Assembly (NCBI GenBank): GCA_044374195.1
Contig: JBILOY010000012.1
Coordinates: 10,955 to 74,954, forward strand
Reading direction: 5' to 3'
Source of the DNA: CAIKZY01 sp044374195
Lineage (GTDB): Bacteria > Actinomycetota > Actinomycetes > S36-B12
Length of the DNA: 64,000 bases
The position numbers and the translations under genes were made by a program. This document shows, piece after piece, positions 1 through 7,269 of this stretch. Under the pieces are notes generated by a model. The model did no database searches and was not told where the DNA came from. It saw only the letters and a list, made by a program, of their open reading frames with translations. Every line of letters begins with the position of its first letter. Position 1 is the first letter of the stretch.

Positions 1-1087
1 GGCTGAACCGAACATCGCCCTCGACCATGTCGCGCATATCAGTGACTCCGTTACGGAACATCAGAGTTCGCTCGATACCCATTCCAAAGGCAAAGCCTCG
101 GTACTTACTCGTGTCGATGCCGACCGCATCGAGTACTCGGGGATTCACCATGCCGCAGCCTCCCCATTCAATCCAGCCTTCACTTCCGCAGGTGCGGCAG
201 GGATTCTCCGGGTTGCCGATGGACGCGCCGCGACATACGAAGCACTGGACATCGAGCTCTGCGCTGGGTTCGGTAAAGGGAAAATAGGACGGACGCAGTC
301 GCGTGACGATGCCCTCGCCGAACATCTCGGCGGCGAAATGATCCAAGGTGCCCTTGAGATCGGCCATCGTGATGTTCTCATCGACCGCGAGCCCTTCGAC
401 CTGGTGGAACACCGGAGTGTGCGTTGCGTCGAGCTCGTCGGTGCGGAATACGCGGCCAGGCGCAACTACGTAGATCGGCAGTGGACGCTCGAGCATGGCG
501 CGAATCTGAATCGGTGAGGTCTGCGTTCGGAGCACTACGCCGCTTTCGGGCGAACCGACATAGAAGGTGTCCTGCATAGTGCGCGCCGGATGATCCGGGG
601 GAACATTCAGGGCATCGAAGTTCACCCATTCGGATTCGACTTCGGGGCCCTCAGCGATGTCGTAGCCCATGGCGATGAACACATCGCAGATTCGCTCCAT
701 GAGAGTGGTGAGCGGGTGACGGGCACCGATAGGCGCCCTGTCGACCGGCAGCGTCACGTCAACGGCTTCCTCGACGAGAACCTTCTCATCGCGCTCAAGC
801 TCGAGGGTTTGAGTACGGGAATCGAGCGCAGTCTTGATTGCGCCGCGCGCCTCACCTATGCGCTTGCCGGCTTCAGCTTTCGCAGCCGGCGGCAGGGCTC
901 CGATCTCTCGATTCGCCAATGCCAGCGGTGAACGATCCCCCGCGTGCGCGAGCCGGACGTCCTTCAGCGACGCCAGATCACCTGCCTCCTCAATCGCCGC
1001 CAGGGCATCGCTGACCATTCCATCGATCGCCGAGGCATCGAGGGCGGCGACCTGCTTGGGGTCGAAGGAGGAATTAGGTGCAGACAT
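1..1087 (-). CDS. pheS: Phenylalanyl-tRNA synthetase alpha subunit, 3' end cut by window edge
   Basis: Alpha subunit of the cytosolic (alphabeta)2 phenylalanyl-tRNA synthetase, which charges tRNA-Phe. I translated it by hand from the ATG at 1087-1085; 362 codons are visible, in frame to the edge. An N-terminal coiled-coil arm is followed by class II catalytic motifs: motif 2 (FRTDELDATHTPVFHQVEGL, about residues 205-225) and motif 3 (FGMGIERTLM) close to the end. The last visible residues are GDVRFS. Family members usually finish about eight residues later with a QAFGME-like tail, so only a few codons are missing. pheT would be expected just outside the window. A promoter-like pair lies 10-39 bases upstream, giving an almost leaderless mRNA. 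Identity is very secure. Confidence 0.97.
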   Translation of the reverse strand, partial: MSAPNSSFDPKQVAALDASAIDGMVSDALAAIEEAGDLASLKDVRLAHAGDRSPLALANREIGALPPAAKAEAGKRIGEARGAIKTALDSRTQTLELERDEKVLVEEAVDVTLPVDRAPIGARHPLTTLMERICDVFIAMGYDIAEGPEVESEWVNFDALNVPPDHPARTMQDTFYVGSPESGVVLRTQTSPIQIRAMLERPLPIYVVAPGRVFRTDELDATHTPVFHQVEGLAVDENITMADLKGTLDHFAAEMFGEGIVTRLRPSYFPFTEPSAELDVQCFVCRGASIGNPENPCRTCGSEGWIEWGGCGMVNPRVLDAVGIDTSKYRGFAFGMGIERTLMFRNGVTDMRDMVEGDVRFS

Positions 1088-1096
1088 AGCGCTGCG

Positions 1097-1126
1097 AGTA
1101 TCCCAGATGAGGTGACCCTTGCCTAA
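1097..1126 (-). promoter_or_regulatory. Candidate pheS promoter
   Basis: On the minus strand a -35-like TTAGGC (1126-1121) is separated by 18 bases from a -10-like GATACT (1102-1097). The predicted start of transcription lies only about 5 bases before the pheS ATG at 1087, and no Shine-Dalgarno sequence is visible. pheS may therefore be translated from a near-leaderless transcript, which is common in actinobacteria. This is inferred from sequence resemblance only. Confidence 0.4.
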
Positions 1127-1128
1127 CG

Positions 1129-1153
1129 ACGGCCCTGGCGCGTCTTGGGCCGT
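1129..1153 (-). terminator. Hairpin after cysNC
   Basis: ACGGCCC (1153-1147) can pair with GGGCCGT (1135-1129) around a 10-11 base loop, about 40 bases beyond the cysNC stop and just upstream of the pheS promoter candidate. There is no U-tract, so it would be a hairpin-only actinobacterial terminator at best. The remaining bases of the 1088-1190 gap contain only a repeated CTTACGAGTG. Confidence 0.4.
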
Positions 1154-1190
1154 TCGCACTCGTAAGTCAGCTCACTCGTAAGCCGGCTCA

Positions 1191-3086
1191 CTACTCCCCG
1201 AGGACTACCTTCACCAGCTCATCGACCGCGGCATCAAGATCGCCATTGCCGTCGAGCACGAGATCCGGCTGAGTCGGTATCTCGTAATCCTGGCCTACGC
1301 CCGTCATATTCGGCAGATTTCCGGCGGCAGCCTTGGCATACAGGCCCTTCGGGTCACGCTGCTGAGCAACCGCCAGCGGCGTATCAATGAAGACCTCAAG
1401 AAACTCGCCAGGCTCGAAGAGTTCCTTCGCGGCACGGCGATCCCCCGCGAACGGAGAGACCAGTGCCACGAGAACCACGATGCCGGAGTCACGCATCAAC
1501 TTGGACACCTCTGCCACACGACGCACATTCTCGGCGCGATCCTCGGGCGTGAACCCAAGATCCTTGTTGAGTCCGTGGCGCACATTGTCACCATCGAGAA
1601 CATAGGTATGCACGCCCAGTGCGTGCAGCTTGCGCACGGCGGCGTCGGCAATGGTCGACTTACCTGCTCCGGAGAGCCCCGTGAGCCAGACCACCATTGC
1701 GTCGTGTCCCATCAACAACTTGCGTGCTTCATGATCGACCGCGTAATCGTGATACTTGACGTTGGCTGACCGGCGCATTGAATGAACGACCATTCCAGCC
1801 GCAACAGTGTCAGCCGTAACTCGATCGACGAGCAGGAAGCCACCAGTGTCGCGGCAGACCGAATAGGCATCGAGAGGCACAGGCTTGTCGGTGGCTACTT
1901 CGACACGACCGATGTCGTTCATCTCAAGGATACGAGCGGCATCGTGATGGCCGGTGACAACATCCATCCTGTGACGCACATTGGTCACAGTGGCCGGCAC
2001 CGAGCGGGATCCAGACACCAACAGGTACGACCGTCCATGTGCCAACGGCTCCTCGCCGAGCCAGACCATGTCGACTGCAAAGCGATCGCCCGGTTCGAGT
2101 GCATCAACACCAGTACCAGTGATGACGTCGCCACGAGTGACGTCAACCTCGCGGTCAAGGGTGATCGTGACTGCCTGACCCCACTCAGCTCGATCGAGAT
2201 CCCTCACATGACCCTCAACGTGAAGGTCGTAGGTAACGATTCTGTCGACGACGGCGGGGCGTCCGCTGTCGGCGATGATGATGGAATCACCGCGTGAGAT
2301 TGAACCTGAGACGACTGTTCCCGCATAGCCGCGGAAATTGCCCTCGGCGCGAACAATGAATTGCACTGGAAATCGGAAGGGTTCAGTCCCGGAGATCGTG
2401 GCTTCCGACTGCACGGGTTCCCACTGCTCAAGAGCTTCCAGCAACGTAGGGCCGTGGTACCAGGGCATGTTTCCGGTCGTATCCGTGATGTTGTCGCCAC
2501 TCACCGCGCTCACCGGGATCGTGATGACCTCAGCCACATCGAGCCGTGCAGCAGCCGCGCGGACGGAACCCGAGATCTCTTCGTAGGTGGCGTGCTCGTA
2601 CGCAACGAGGTCCATCTTGTTCACCGCCACGATGATGGTCTTGACGCCCATGAGTGCGCAGATCGTGAGATGACGGTGAGTCTGAGACCGGACACCGCGA
2701 GCAGCATCGACCATGAGAATCGCGACATCACCATTAGAGGCAGCAACCGCCATGTTCCGCGTGTACTGCTCATGTCCCGGCGAATCAGCAACCAGAACTC
2801 GGCGGCCGTTGGGAAGGTTCATATGCCGGTAGGCAACGTCGATCGTGATCCCCTGCTCACGCTCAGCTTCAAGCCCATCAGTGAGCAGCGAGTAGTCGAT
2901 CTCGCCCATGGGCACAGTTGACCCACCTCGGCGAGTACGCCGCGCGTACTCAAGAGTGTCGATCGGAACCGAGCCGGTTTCTGCGAGTAAACGACCGATC
3001 AGGGTGGACTTTCCGTCATCAACAGATCCGCAGGTAACCAGATGAAGAACCGGGGTGAGCTGCGCGGCCGTGAGCACGGTAGCCAT
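1191..3086 (-). CDS. cysNC: Sulfate adenylyltransferase GTPase subunit fused to APS kinase (CysNC)
   Basis: Bifunctional sulfate-activation protein of 631 residues. The N-terminal two thirds is the EF-Tu-like GTPase that drives ATP sulfurylase (P-loop GSVDDGKST at about 20-28, then DSPGHEQYTRNM and NKMDL). The C-terminal ~175 residues are adenylylsulfate kinase (P-loop GLSGAGKST near 465, then DGDNVRHGLNKDLGF). Together with CysD it converts sulfate and ATP to APS and then PAPS. The length matches CysNC fusions known from mycobacteria and others. Its ATG overlaps the cysD stop by one base (TAATG), implying translational coupling. No PAPS/APS reductase or sulfite reductase gene is in the window, so the end use of PAPS (reduction or sulfation) cannot be read here. 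Confidence 0.96.
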   Translation of the reverse strand: MATVLTAAQLTPVLHLVTCGSVDDGKSTLIGRLLAETGSVPIDTLEYARRTRRGGSTVPMGEIDYSLLTDGLEAEREQGITIDVAYRHMNLPNGRRVLVADSPGHEQYTRNMAVAASNGDVAILMVDAARGVRSQTHRHLTICALMGVKTIIVAVNKMDLVAYEHATYEEISGSVRAAAARLDVAEVITIPVSAVSGDNITDTTGNMPWYHGPTLLEALEQWEPVQSEATISGTEPFRFPVQFIVRAEGNFRGYAGTVVSGSISRGDSIIIADSGRPAVVDRIVTYDLHVEGHVRDLDRAEWGQAVTITLDREVDVTRGDVITGTGVDALEPGDRFAVDMVWLGEEPLAHGRSYLLVSGSRSVPATVTNVRHRMDVVTGHHDAARILEMNDIGRVEVATDKPVPLDAYSVCRDTGGFLLVDRVTADTVAAGMVVHSMRRSANVKYHDYAVDHEARKLLMGHDAMVVWLTGLSGAGKSTIADAAVRKLHALGVHTYVLDGDNVRHGLNKDLGFTPEDRAENVRRVAEVSKLMRDSGIVVLVALVSPFAGDRRAAKELFEPGEFLEVFIDTPLAVAQQRDPKGLYAKAAAGNLPNMTGVGQDYEIPTQPDLVLDGNGDLDAAVDELVKVVLGE

Positions 3087-4006
3087 TAGAAGTAACCTTC
3101 CTTCTTCTTGCTCTCCATCGATTCGGAGCCGCCTTCGCCGTCAATCAGGCGGCCGGACCGCTCCGAATACTTCGATCCTGACATCTCGCGTATGAGATCC
3201 TCCATGGTGTCAGCGGTTGACTCCACAGCCCCAGACAGCGGATAGCAGCCAAGCGTTCGGAACCGCACCATGCGAAGCTCCGGAGTTTCGCCATCACGAA
3301 GGGGGAAGCGATCATCATCGACCATGATCAGCGTGCCGTCGCGCTCGACGACCGGTCGAGGCTTTGAGAAGTACAGATCCGGAATCGGGATACTCTCGCG
3401 CTCGATGTACTTCCACACATCGAGTTCAGTCCAATTCGAGAGCGGGAAGACTCGCATCGATTGCCCTGGAGCAAGCTGAGTGTTCGCGGTGCGCCAGAAC
3501 TCGGGACGCTGCTTGCGCGGATCCCACTGATGGCCGGGCTCACGCAGGCTGAAAATTCGTTCCTTTGCGCGGCTGCGCTCCTCATCGCGACGAGCTCCAC
3601 CGATTGCGGCATCAAATCCATACCGATCGAGTCCTTGTCGAAGAGCAACGGTTTTCATCAAGCGCGTGTACTCATGGGTACCGTGAGTGAACGGGGTAAC
3701 TCCCTCTGCGATCGCCTCAAGGTTTTGAGCAATCCTGAGATCAAGATTGAGCTCTGCGGCCCGACGTTCGCGGAATTCGATCATCTCGCGGAACTTCCAG
3801 CCGGTATCGATATGCATCACCGGGAAGGGAATCGTCGCTGGGGCGAAAGCCTTCTGCGCCAGATGGAGAAGTACTGACGAATCTTTGCCGATGCTGTAAA
3901 GCAGGACCGGATTCTTGAAAGCCGCAGCCGTCTCGCGGTAGATGTGGATGGCCTCTGCCTCGAGTTCATCGAGGACGGCGTCATACGGCACCGTGGACGT
4001 CGTCAC
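3086..4006 (-). CDS. cysD: Sulfate adenylyltransferase subunit 2
   Basis: Catalytic subunit of heterodimeric ATP sulfurylase, an N-type ATP-pyrophosphatase that makes adenylylsulfate from sulfate and ATP; the CysN GTPase partner is encoded immediately downstream. It shows the PP-loop SIGKDSSVLLHLAQ near residue 40, the GARRDEERSRAKER stretch and a C-terminal ELDVWKYIERESIPIPDLY segment. Its 306 residues are the usual length. Translation most likely starts at the GTG at 4006-4004, preceded by ACAGGAGAG at a good distance. The 4007-4130 gap upstream holds a small imperfect hairpin (4036-4054) and no convincing promoter that I can identify. Confidence 0.96.
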   Translation of the reverse strand: MTTSTVPYDAVLDELEAEAIHIYRETAAAFKNPVLLYSIGKDSSVLLHLAQKAFAPATIPFPVMHIDTGWKFREMIEFRERRAAELNLDLRIAQNLEAIAEGVTPFTHGTHEYTRLMKTVALRQGLDRYGFDAAIGGARRDEERSRAKERIFSLREPGHQWDPRKQRPEFWRTANTQLAPGQSMRVFPLSNWTELDVWKYIERESIPIPDLYFSKPRPVVERDGTLIMVDDDRFPLRDGETPELRMVRFRTLGCYPLSGAVESTADTMEDLIREMSGSKYSERSGRLIDGEGGSESMESKKKEGYF

Positions 4007-4130
4007 GCGGCTCTCCTGTCAGATCGTCAGATTGGCCTGAAGCCGAGCTTCAAGATGAACAACAGTCTCCCAGATGTGCACACGAGGGGTTCGGAGCACT
4101 CGCGCACCTGCGAAAAACGTGCAGTAACTC

Positions 4131-4958
4131 TCAGGCCTCCGACAAGACCTCGGCGGTGGTCTCATATTCGTCCATGCCGCCGGCCCTCAAGGTGCCGTCG
4201 CCAAAGGTCGGATCAGCGCCCTTCGCGGCAATCGCCGCGGCGCGCGCATCTCGCCTGGCCTGAGCCGCTGCATACGCATCTGCCGCGAAGGTCGGATCGA
4301 GCGGAACCGAGGTGAACCGGTCGATCGCGTGTCGCATAGACATCCAGGCATCGAGTTCGGGCCCCGACTCGTAGGAGGTGATCAGGCAGTAGCGCGGCTC
4401 AGTGCCGGGGTGCCACACCGAGTGATACAGCCGCTGGGTATCGAGGACAACCTGCGCGCCTGCCGGCAACGGGATTCGAGTCTCGGTACTCGGATCGTCT
4501 TTATCCTCACGCAGGATCATCACGGAATCCGGATTGTCGGTCAGATTGAAGAAGGCTCGAACGATCCAGCCGGTGCCTTCCGGATTCAATCGGTTGTTGT
4601 CATCGCGATGTAGGTTGTAGATCGCATCGGCATAGGTATTGGGCTGAAGCTCGATGATGCGGCATCGGCCGACATTCGCTCCAGGCTCCTGAGCACGACG
4701 GGTCAAGATGGGCGCCGCCTCGATATTCTTGGCGACCCACACACCGTCTTTGTCAGTCTTGGGCGGGGTGTGGTTCCAGAAGCCATTGCATTCCATGTCG
4801 CCGTAGGCGCTGGCTAAGGGCGCGAAACGAGTGTCACCGGAGGACTTCCAATCGACGTACTCGACATCCAGCCATTCCTGCGGATCGTCAGGTTGATCGT
4901 AGGAATCCAGGATTGCGTAGCCGGTCGCTTCAAGAATCGGGAGCTTCGTGTAGTCCAT
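4131..4958 (-). CDS. Unnamed protein with 2-oxoglutarate/Fe(II) oxygenase-like residue pattern
   Basis: A 275-residue soluble protein that I do not recognise as a named family. It begins at the ATG at 4958-4956 behind AGAGGA. The middle has the arrangement typical of double-stranded beta-helix 2OG-Fe(II) dioxygenases: an HxD pair (H117, D119 in YNLHRDDNNR), a distal histidine about 60 residues later (H179 in QRLYHSVWH; H183 is an alternative) and an arginine ten residues further on (R189 in EPRYCLITSY) that could bind the 2-oxoglutarate carboxylate. Residues 225-248 are an Ala/Arg-rich helix and the tail is acidic. There is no signal peptide or membrane segment. It sits upstream of cysD in the same direction, so a role in releasing sulfur from an organic compound is conceivable but unproven. 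The fold call is an inference from residue spacing. Confidence 0.6.
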   Translation of the reverse strand: MDYTKLPILEATGYAILDSYDQPDDPQEWLDVEYVDWKSSGDTRFAPLASAYGDMECNGFWNHTPPKTDKDGVWVAKNIEAAPILTRRAQEPGANVGRCRIIELQPNTYADAIYNLHRDDNNRLNPEGTGWIVRAFFNLTDNPDSVMILREDKDDPSTETRIPLPAGAQVVLDTQRLYHSVWHPGTEPRYCLITSYESGPELDAWMSMRHAIDRFTSVPLDPTFAADAYAAAQARRDARAAAIAAKGADPTFGDGTLRAGGMDEYETTAEVLSEA

Positions 4959-4990
4959 GGTGTCCTCTCCAATGTGTCGCCCTCATTCTT

Positions 4991-5827
4991 TCATGACGAA
5001 GCTTGGATTGGCCCCGACGCGAGGCCATGTCGTGCAGCAGCATCGGAATAGAGGCAGATTGCCGCTGCAGATCCGACATTTAGTGATTCAGCAGCACCGA
5101 ACATCGGAATACTCACCGACAGATCGGCCAAGAAGCGCATTTCATCGCTCACGCCATGTGCCTCGGAGCCAAGAATCCAGGCAATCCCGGGTCGAGGGTC
5201 ACGGGACACGAGCTCATATAGATCAGTCTCGCCGTCAGCGGCCGTTGCAGCGATCAGCATTCCGGCTGCACGCGCGAGTGATGCGATCTGCTCAGGTTCG
5301 GCACCGGTGGCGATCGGAAGGTGAAAAAGGGAGCCAGCAGTCGCCCGAACGCACTTGCCGTTATGCGGGTCCACTGAGTCGTGGGTGAGAACGAGTCCGT
5401 CAGCTCCGGCAGCGTGCGCTGTGCGGATGATTGTGCCGACATTTCCGGGGTCACCGGCTCCGTCGATGATCACGATCATGGAAGACCCGGCATGGACCAC
5501 CTGGTCAAGTGGTTGCGTGATGAAGGTGCAAATCGCCATGATGCCCTGCGGCACCCGTGTCTCCCCCATTGCGATGAGGACGTCGTCGGTGACAAGCGTG
5601 ACGGGCGCGCTCGCGGCGCTCGCCAGATTACGGCAGGTCTCCGTTGCCGCCACCGACAGGTAAATCTCCTTGACCACGTCAGGGCCACGAAGTGCCTCGC
5701 GAACGCTCTGTGGTCCCTCGGCCAGGAACAAATGCGAATCGCGGCGGCCTCGCGAACTATGAAGTCGCTTGACCGCCGCGACGCGCGGCGAACGAGGTGA
5801 AGTCAACTCAGGAGTTGAGTGACTCAC
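4991..5827 (-). CDS. SpoU/TrmH-family RNA 2'-O-methyltransferase
   Basis: SAM-dependent ribose methyltransferase of the SPOUT class, 278 residues, acting on rRNA or tRNA. All three SpoU motifs are visible: DGAGDPGNVGTIIRTA (motif 1), ILGSEAHGVS (motif 2) and SLNVGSAAAICLY (motif 3) near the C-terminus. The N-terminal SPRSPRVAAVKRLHSSRGRR stretch is the substrate-binding domain usual for RlmB/TsnR-like members. The start is a GTG at 5827-5825, eleven bases after the rplT stop. This rplT-SpoU neighbourhood is standard in actinobacteria. The target nucleotide cannot be deduced, so I give no gene symbol. Confidence 0.93.
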   Translation of the reverse strand: MSHSTPELTSPRSPRVAAVKRLHSSRGRRDSHLFLAEGPQSVREALRGPDVVKEIYLSVAATETCRNLASAASAPVTLVTDDVLIAMGETRVPQGIMAICTFITQPLDQVVHAGSSMIVIIDGAGDPGNVGTIIRTAHAAGADGLVLTHDSVDPHNGKCVRATAGSLFHLPIATGAEPEQIASLARAAGMLIAATAADGETDLYELVSRDPRPGIAWILGSEAHGVSDEMRFLADLSVSIPMFGAAESLNVGSAAAICLYSDAAARHGLASGPIQASS

Positions 5828-5838
5828 GGGAATGACAA

Positions 5839-6207
5839 TCAGGCGGCGGTTGCCGGCAGTGCCGACTTGGCAACCTCGACGAGAGCGGCAAAGGCCGGCG
5901 CGTCATTGACTGCGAGCTCGGCGAGCATGCGACGGTCAACCTCGACACCTGCGGCCTTGAGGCCCTGGATGAAGCGGTTGTAGGTCATGTCGTTCGCCCG
6001 AGCACCAGCGTTGATGCGCTGGATCCACAGACGGCGGAAGTCACCCTTACGCGTACGACGATCGGCGTACGCGTAGACCATGGAGTGAGTGACCTGCTCT
6101 TTGGCCTTGCGGTACAGGCGCGAACGCTGTCCACGGTAACCCGAGGCCCGCTCGAGGATCTCACGACGCTTCTTATGTGCGTTTACTGCGCGCTTTACAC
6201 GTGCCAT
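5839..6207 (-). CDS. rplT: 50S ribosomal protein L20
   Basis: L20, 122 residues, a very basic 23S-binding assembly protein of the large subunit. It is recognisable from MARVKRAVNAHKKRREIL, ASGYRGQRSRLYRKAKEQ and WIQRINAGARANDMTYNRF. It is the last gene of infC-rpmI-rplT. The ATG is preceded by TAGGAG at a 6-7 base spacing. In several bacteria L20 represses its own operon by binding the infC leader; here an attenuator-like leader exists upstream of infC, but the identity of its ligand is not visible. Confidence 0.98.
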   Translation of the reverse strand: MARVKRAVNAHKKRREILERASGYRGQRSRLYRKAKEQVTHSMVYAYADRRTRKGDFRRLWIQRINAGARANDMTYNRFIQGLKAAGVEVDRRMLAELAVNDAPAFAALVEVAKSALPATAA

Positions 6208-6240
6208 TTCAATCTCCTACAAGAAAAGTGAGTGTAAGGA

Positions 6241-6435
6241 CTAGCGGCCGAGGAGGCGCTTGACCTTCTTGACATCGGCGGGTGCCACGACCTGATCGGA
6301 CTCGAGCTTGCGGGTGCGCTTGCTCGACTTAACCTCCATGAGGTGACGGCGGTTTGCCTGCTCATGGGTGATCTTGCCCGAGCCGGTCACCTTGAATCGC
6401 TTCTTGGCGCCGCTGTGCGTCTTTTGCTTTGGCAT
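6241..6435 (-). CDS. rpmI: 50S ribosomal protein L35
   Basis: L35, 64 residues, a small basic large-subunit protein. The N-terminus MPKQKTHSGAKKRFKVTG and the arginine/lysine-rich middle (SSKRTRKLESDQ) are diagnostic. It lies between infC and rplT with gaps of 21 and 33 bases, in the canonical order, and has a GAGG ribosome-binding site. No separate promoter is evident, so expression should follow the infC leader. Confidence 0.98.
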   Translation of the reverse strand: MPKQKTHSGAKKRFKVTGSGKITHEQANRRHLMEVKSSKRTRKLESDQVVAPADVKKVKRLLGR

Positions 6436-6456
6436 GTTGACCTCGTTCGCTGTTCG

Positions 6457-7032
6457 TTAGTTGGTGGAGCTGATGTCTTCTTGCATGTCTTCGGGTACAG
6501 AAGCCTTACCGGACTCAGACTTCTTGCGATGCGGGGCGAGCACCATGATCATGTTGCGGCCGTCCTGCTTCGGTGTTGCTTCGACGAAGCCCAACGGCTC
6601 GACATCTTCGGCGAGCTTGGCGAGAAGGCGAAGACCCAGTTCGGGCCGGCTTTGCTCACGACCGCGGAACATGATCGTGATCTTGACCTTGTCGCCCGCC
6701 TTCAGGAACCGCTCGACGTGACCCTTCTTGGTCTCGTAGTCGTGCGAGTCGATCTTCGGGCGGAGCTTCATTTCCTTGATGATCGTGTGCGTTTGGTTAC
6801 GCCGTGATTCGCGCTCCTTCATGGCGGCTTCGTACTTGAACTTTCCGAAGTCCATGAGCTTGCAGACCGGGGGCTTGGCCATCGGAGCTACCTCGACGAG
6901 GTCGAGATCTGCCTCGACCGCCAGGCGCAGCGCATCTTCGATACGCACGATGCCCACCTGCTCACCTGCGGGGCCGACGAGTCGGACCTCAGGCACGCGG
7001 ATCCGGTCATTGATCCGGGGTTCGACGCTGAT
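6457..7032 (-). CDS. infC: Translation initiation factor IF-3 with ATC start codon
   Basis: IF-3 controls start-codon and initiator-tRNA selection on the 30S subunit. From the proposed start it has 191 residues: the N-domain (EPRINDRIRVPEVRLVG), the linker helix, and the C-domain (MFRGREQSRPELG, PKQDGRNMIMVLAPH). Homology begins exactly at a codon ATC (7032-7030), which lies four bases after a perfect AAGGAGG (7043-7037). The only upstream in-frame ATG (7140) would force translation through a terminator-like hairpin and add 36 non-conserved residues. Rare AUU/AUC/AUA starts on infC are well known and let IF-3 repress its own translation. I therefore choose ATC. Confidence 0.93.
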   Translation of the reverse strand: MSVEPRINDRIRVPEVRLVGPAGEQVGIVRIEDALRLAVEADLDLVEVAPMAKPPVCKLMDFGKFKYEAAMKERESRRNQTHTIIKEMKLRPKIDSHDYETKKGHVERFLKAGDKVKITIMFRGREQSRPELGLRLLAKLAEDVEPLGFVEATPKQDGRNMIMVLAPHRKKSESGKASVPEDMQEDISSTN

Positions 7033-7043
7033 GGCGCCTCCTT
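7030..7043 (-). promoter_or_regulatory. Consensus Shine-Dalgarno and ATC start of infC
   Basis: AAGGAGG (7043-7037) is followed by CGCC and then ATC (7032-7030), the first codon of the conserved IF-3 reading frame. No ATG, GTG or TTG codon lies at this position. The strong ribosome binding site decides the start and supports IF-3 autoregulation through discrimination against non-AUG codons. Confidence 0.8.
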
Positions 7044-7066
7044 GCTCGAGATGGAGGATCCGCGGC

Positions 7067-7100
7067 AAAGAAAAAACCTCCGACGCGGCGCGCGGAGGTC
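7067..7100 (-). terminator. Attenuator-type intrinsic terminator in the infC leader
   Basis: ACCTCCG (7099-7093) pairs with CGGAGGT (7082-7076). The inner bases can extend the stem as a GC-rich imperfect helix, and the hairpin is followed on the minus strand by TTTTTTCTTT (7076-7067). It lies between the putative promoter and the infC Shine-Dalgarno, about 24 bases before the latter. It is therefore an in-leader terminator able to control infC-rpmI-rplT, not an operon end. It is the only hairpin with a good U-tract that I found in the window. Confidence 0.8.
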
Positions 7101-7108
7101 TCGGCAAC

Positions 7109-7210
7109 GCACGGCTTCGCCCCAGGGGCAAGCCGTGCATCAGACCCGGTCACCTAGGCGATGGCGGGTGGGAACCGAGGTTCCGCTTACGCAACGGGTG
7201 TCAGACACCC
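7109..7210 (-). ncRNA. Structured infC 5' leader (hairpins upstream of the attenuator)
   Basis: Three hairpins precede the attenuator. GCACGGCTT pairs with AAGCCGTGC with an inner GCCCC/GGGGC helix (7138-7109, essentially perfect). GGAACC pairs with GGTTCC (7184-7171). GGGTGTC pairs with GACACCC (7210-7196). A transcript starting near 7218 would contain all of them in about 185 bases. The arrangement resembles ribosomal-protein leader regulation, but I do not recognise a named Rfam family. Confidence 0.55.
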
Positions 7211-7224
7211 ATTCGATCGCTTCA

Positions 7225-7230
7225 ATGCTA
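7225..7230 (-). promoter_or_regulatory. Candidate -10 box for infC-rpmI-rplT
   Basis: TAGCAT on the minus strand (7230-7225) fits the actinobacterial TANNNT pattern and lies just downstream of the hairpin that ends the sseB gene. The -35 region is not convincing. It is proposed mainly because the leader and attenuator need a promoter in this 60-base space. Confidence 0.35.
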
Positions 7231-7244
7231 CCAGGCCAGGGCAG

Positions 7245-7269
7245 GGGTCGTGACCACGCGTCACAACCC
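7245..7269 (-). terminator. Hairpin terminator at the end of the metK-sseB cluster
   Basis: GGGTTGTGAC (7269-7260) pairs with GTCACGACCC (7254-7245) around a five-base loop: ten pairs with one G-U. It includes the sseB stop codon. There is no U-tract, but the stem is strong and positioned exactly between the last gene of one cluster and the putative infC promoter. Confidence 0.55.

Noticed and set aside
1088..1190. T-box or amino-acid attenuator before pheS
   Set aside because: There is no T-box sequence and no leader peptide rich in Phe codons; only a short hairpin and a promoter-like pair are present.
7033..7140. N-terminal extension of IF-3 to the upstream ATG
   Set aside because: The added 36 residues are unconserved and the DNA encodes a hairpin and terminator with a U-tract; a perfect Shine-Dalgarno lies just before the ATC codon.
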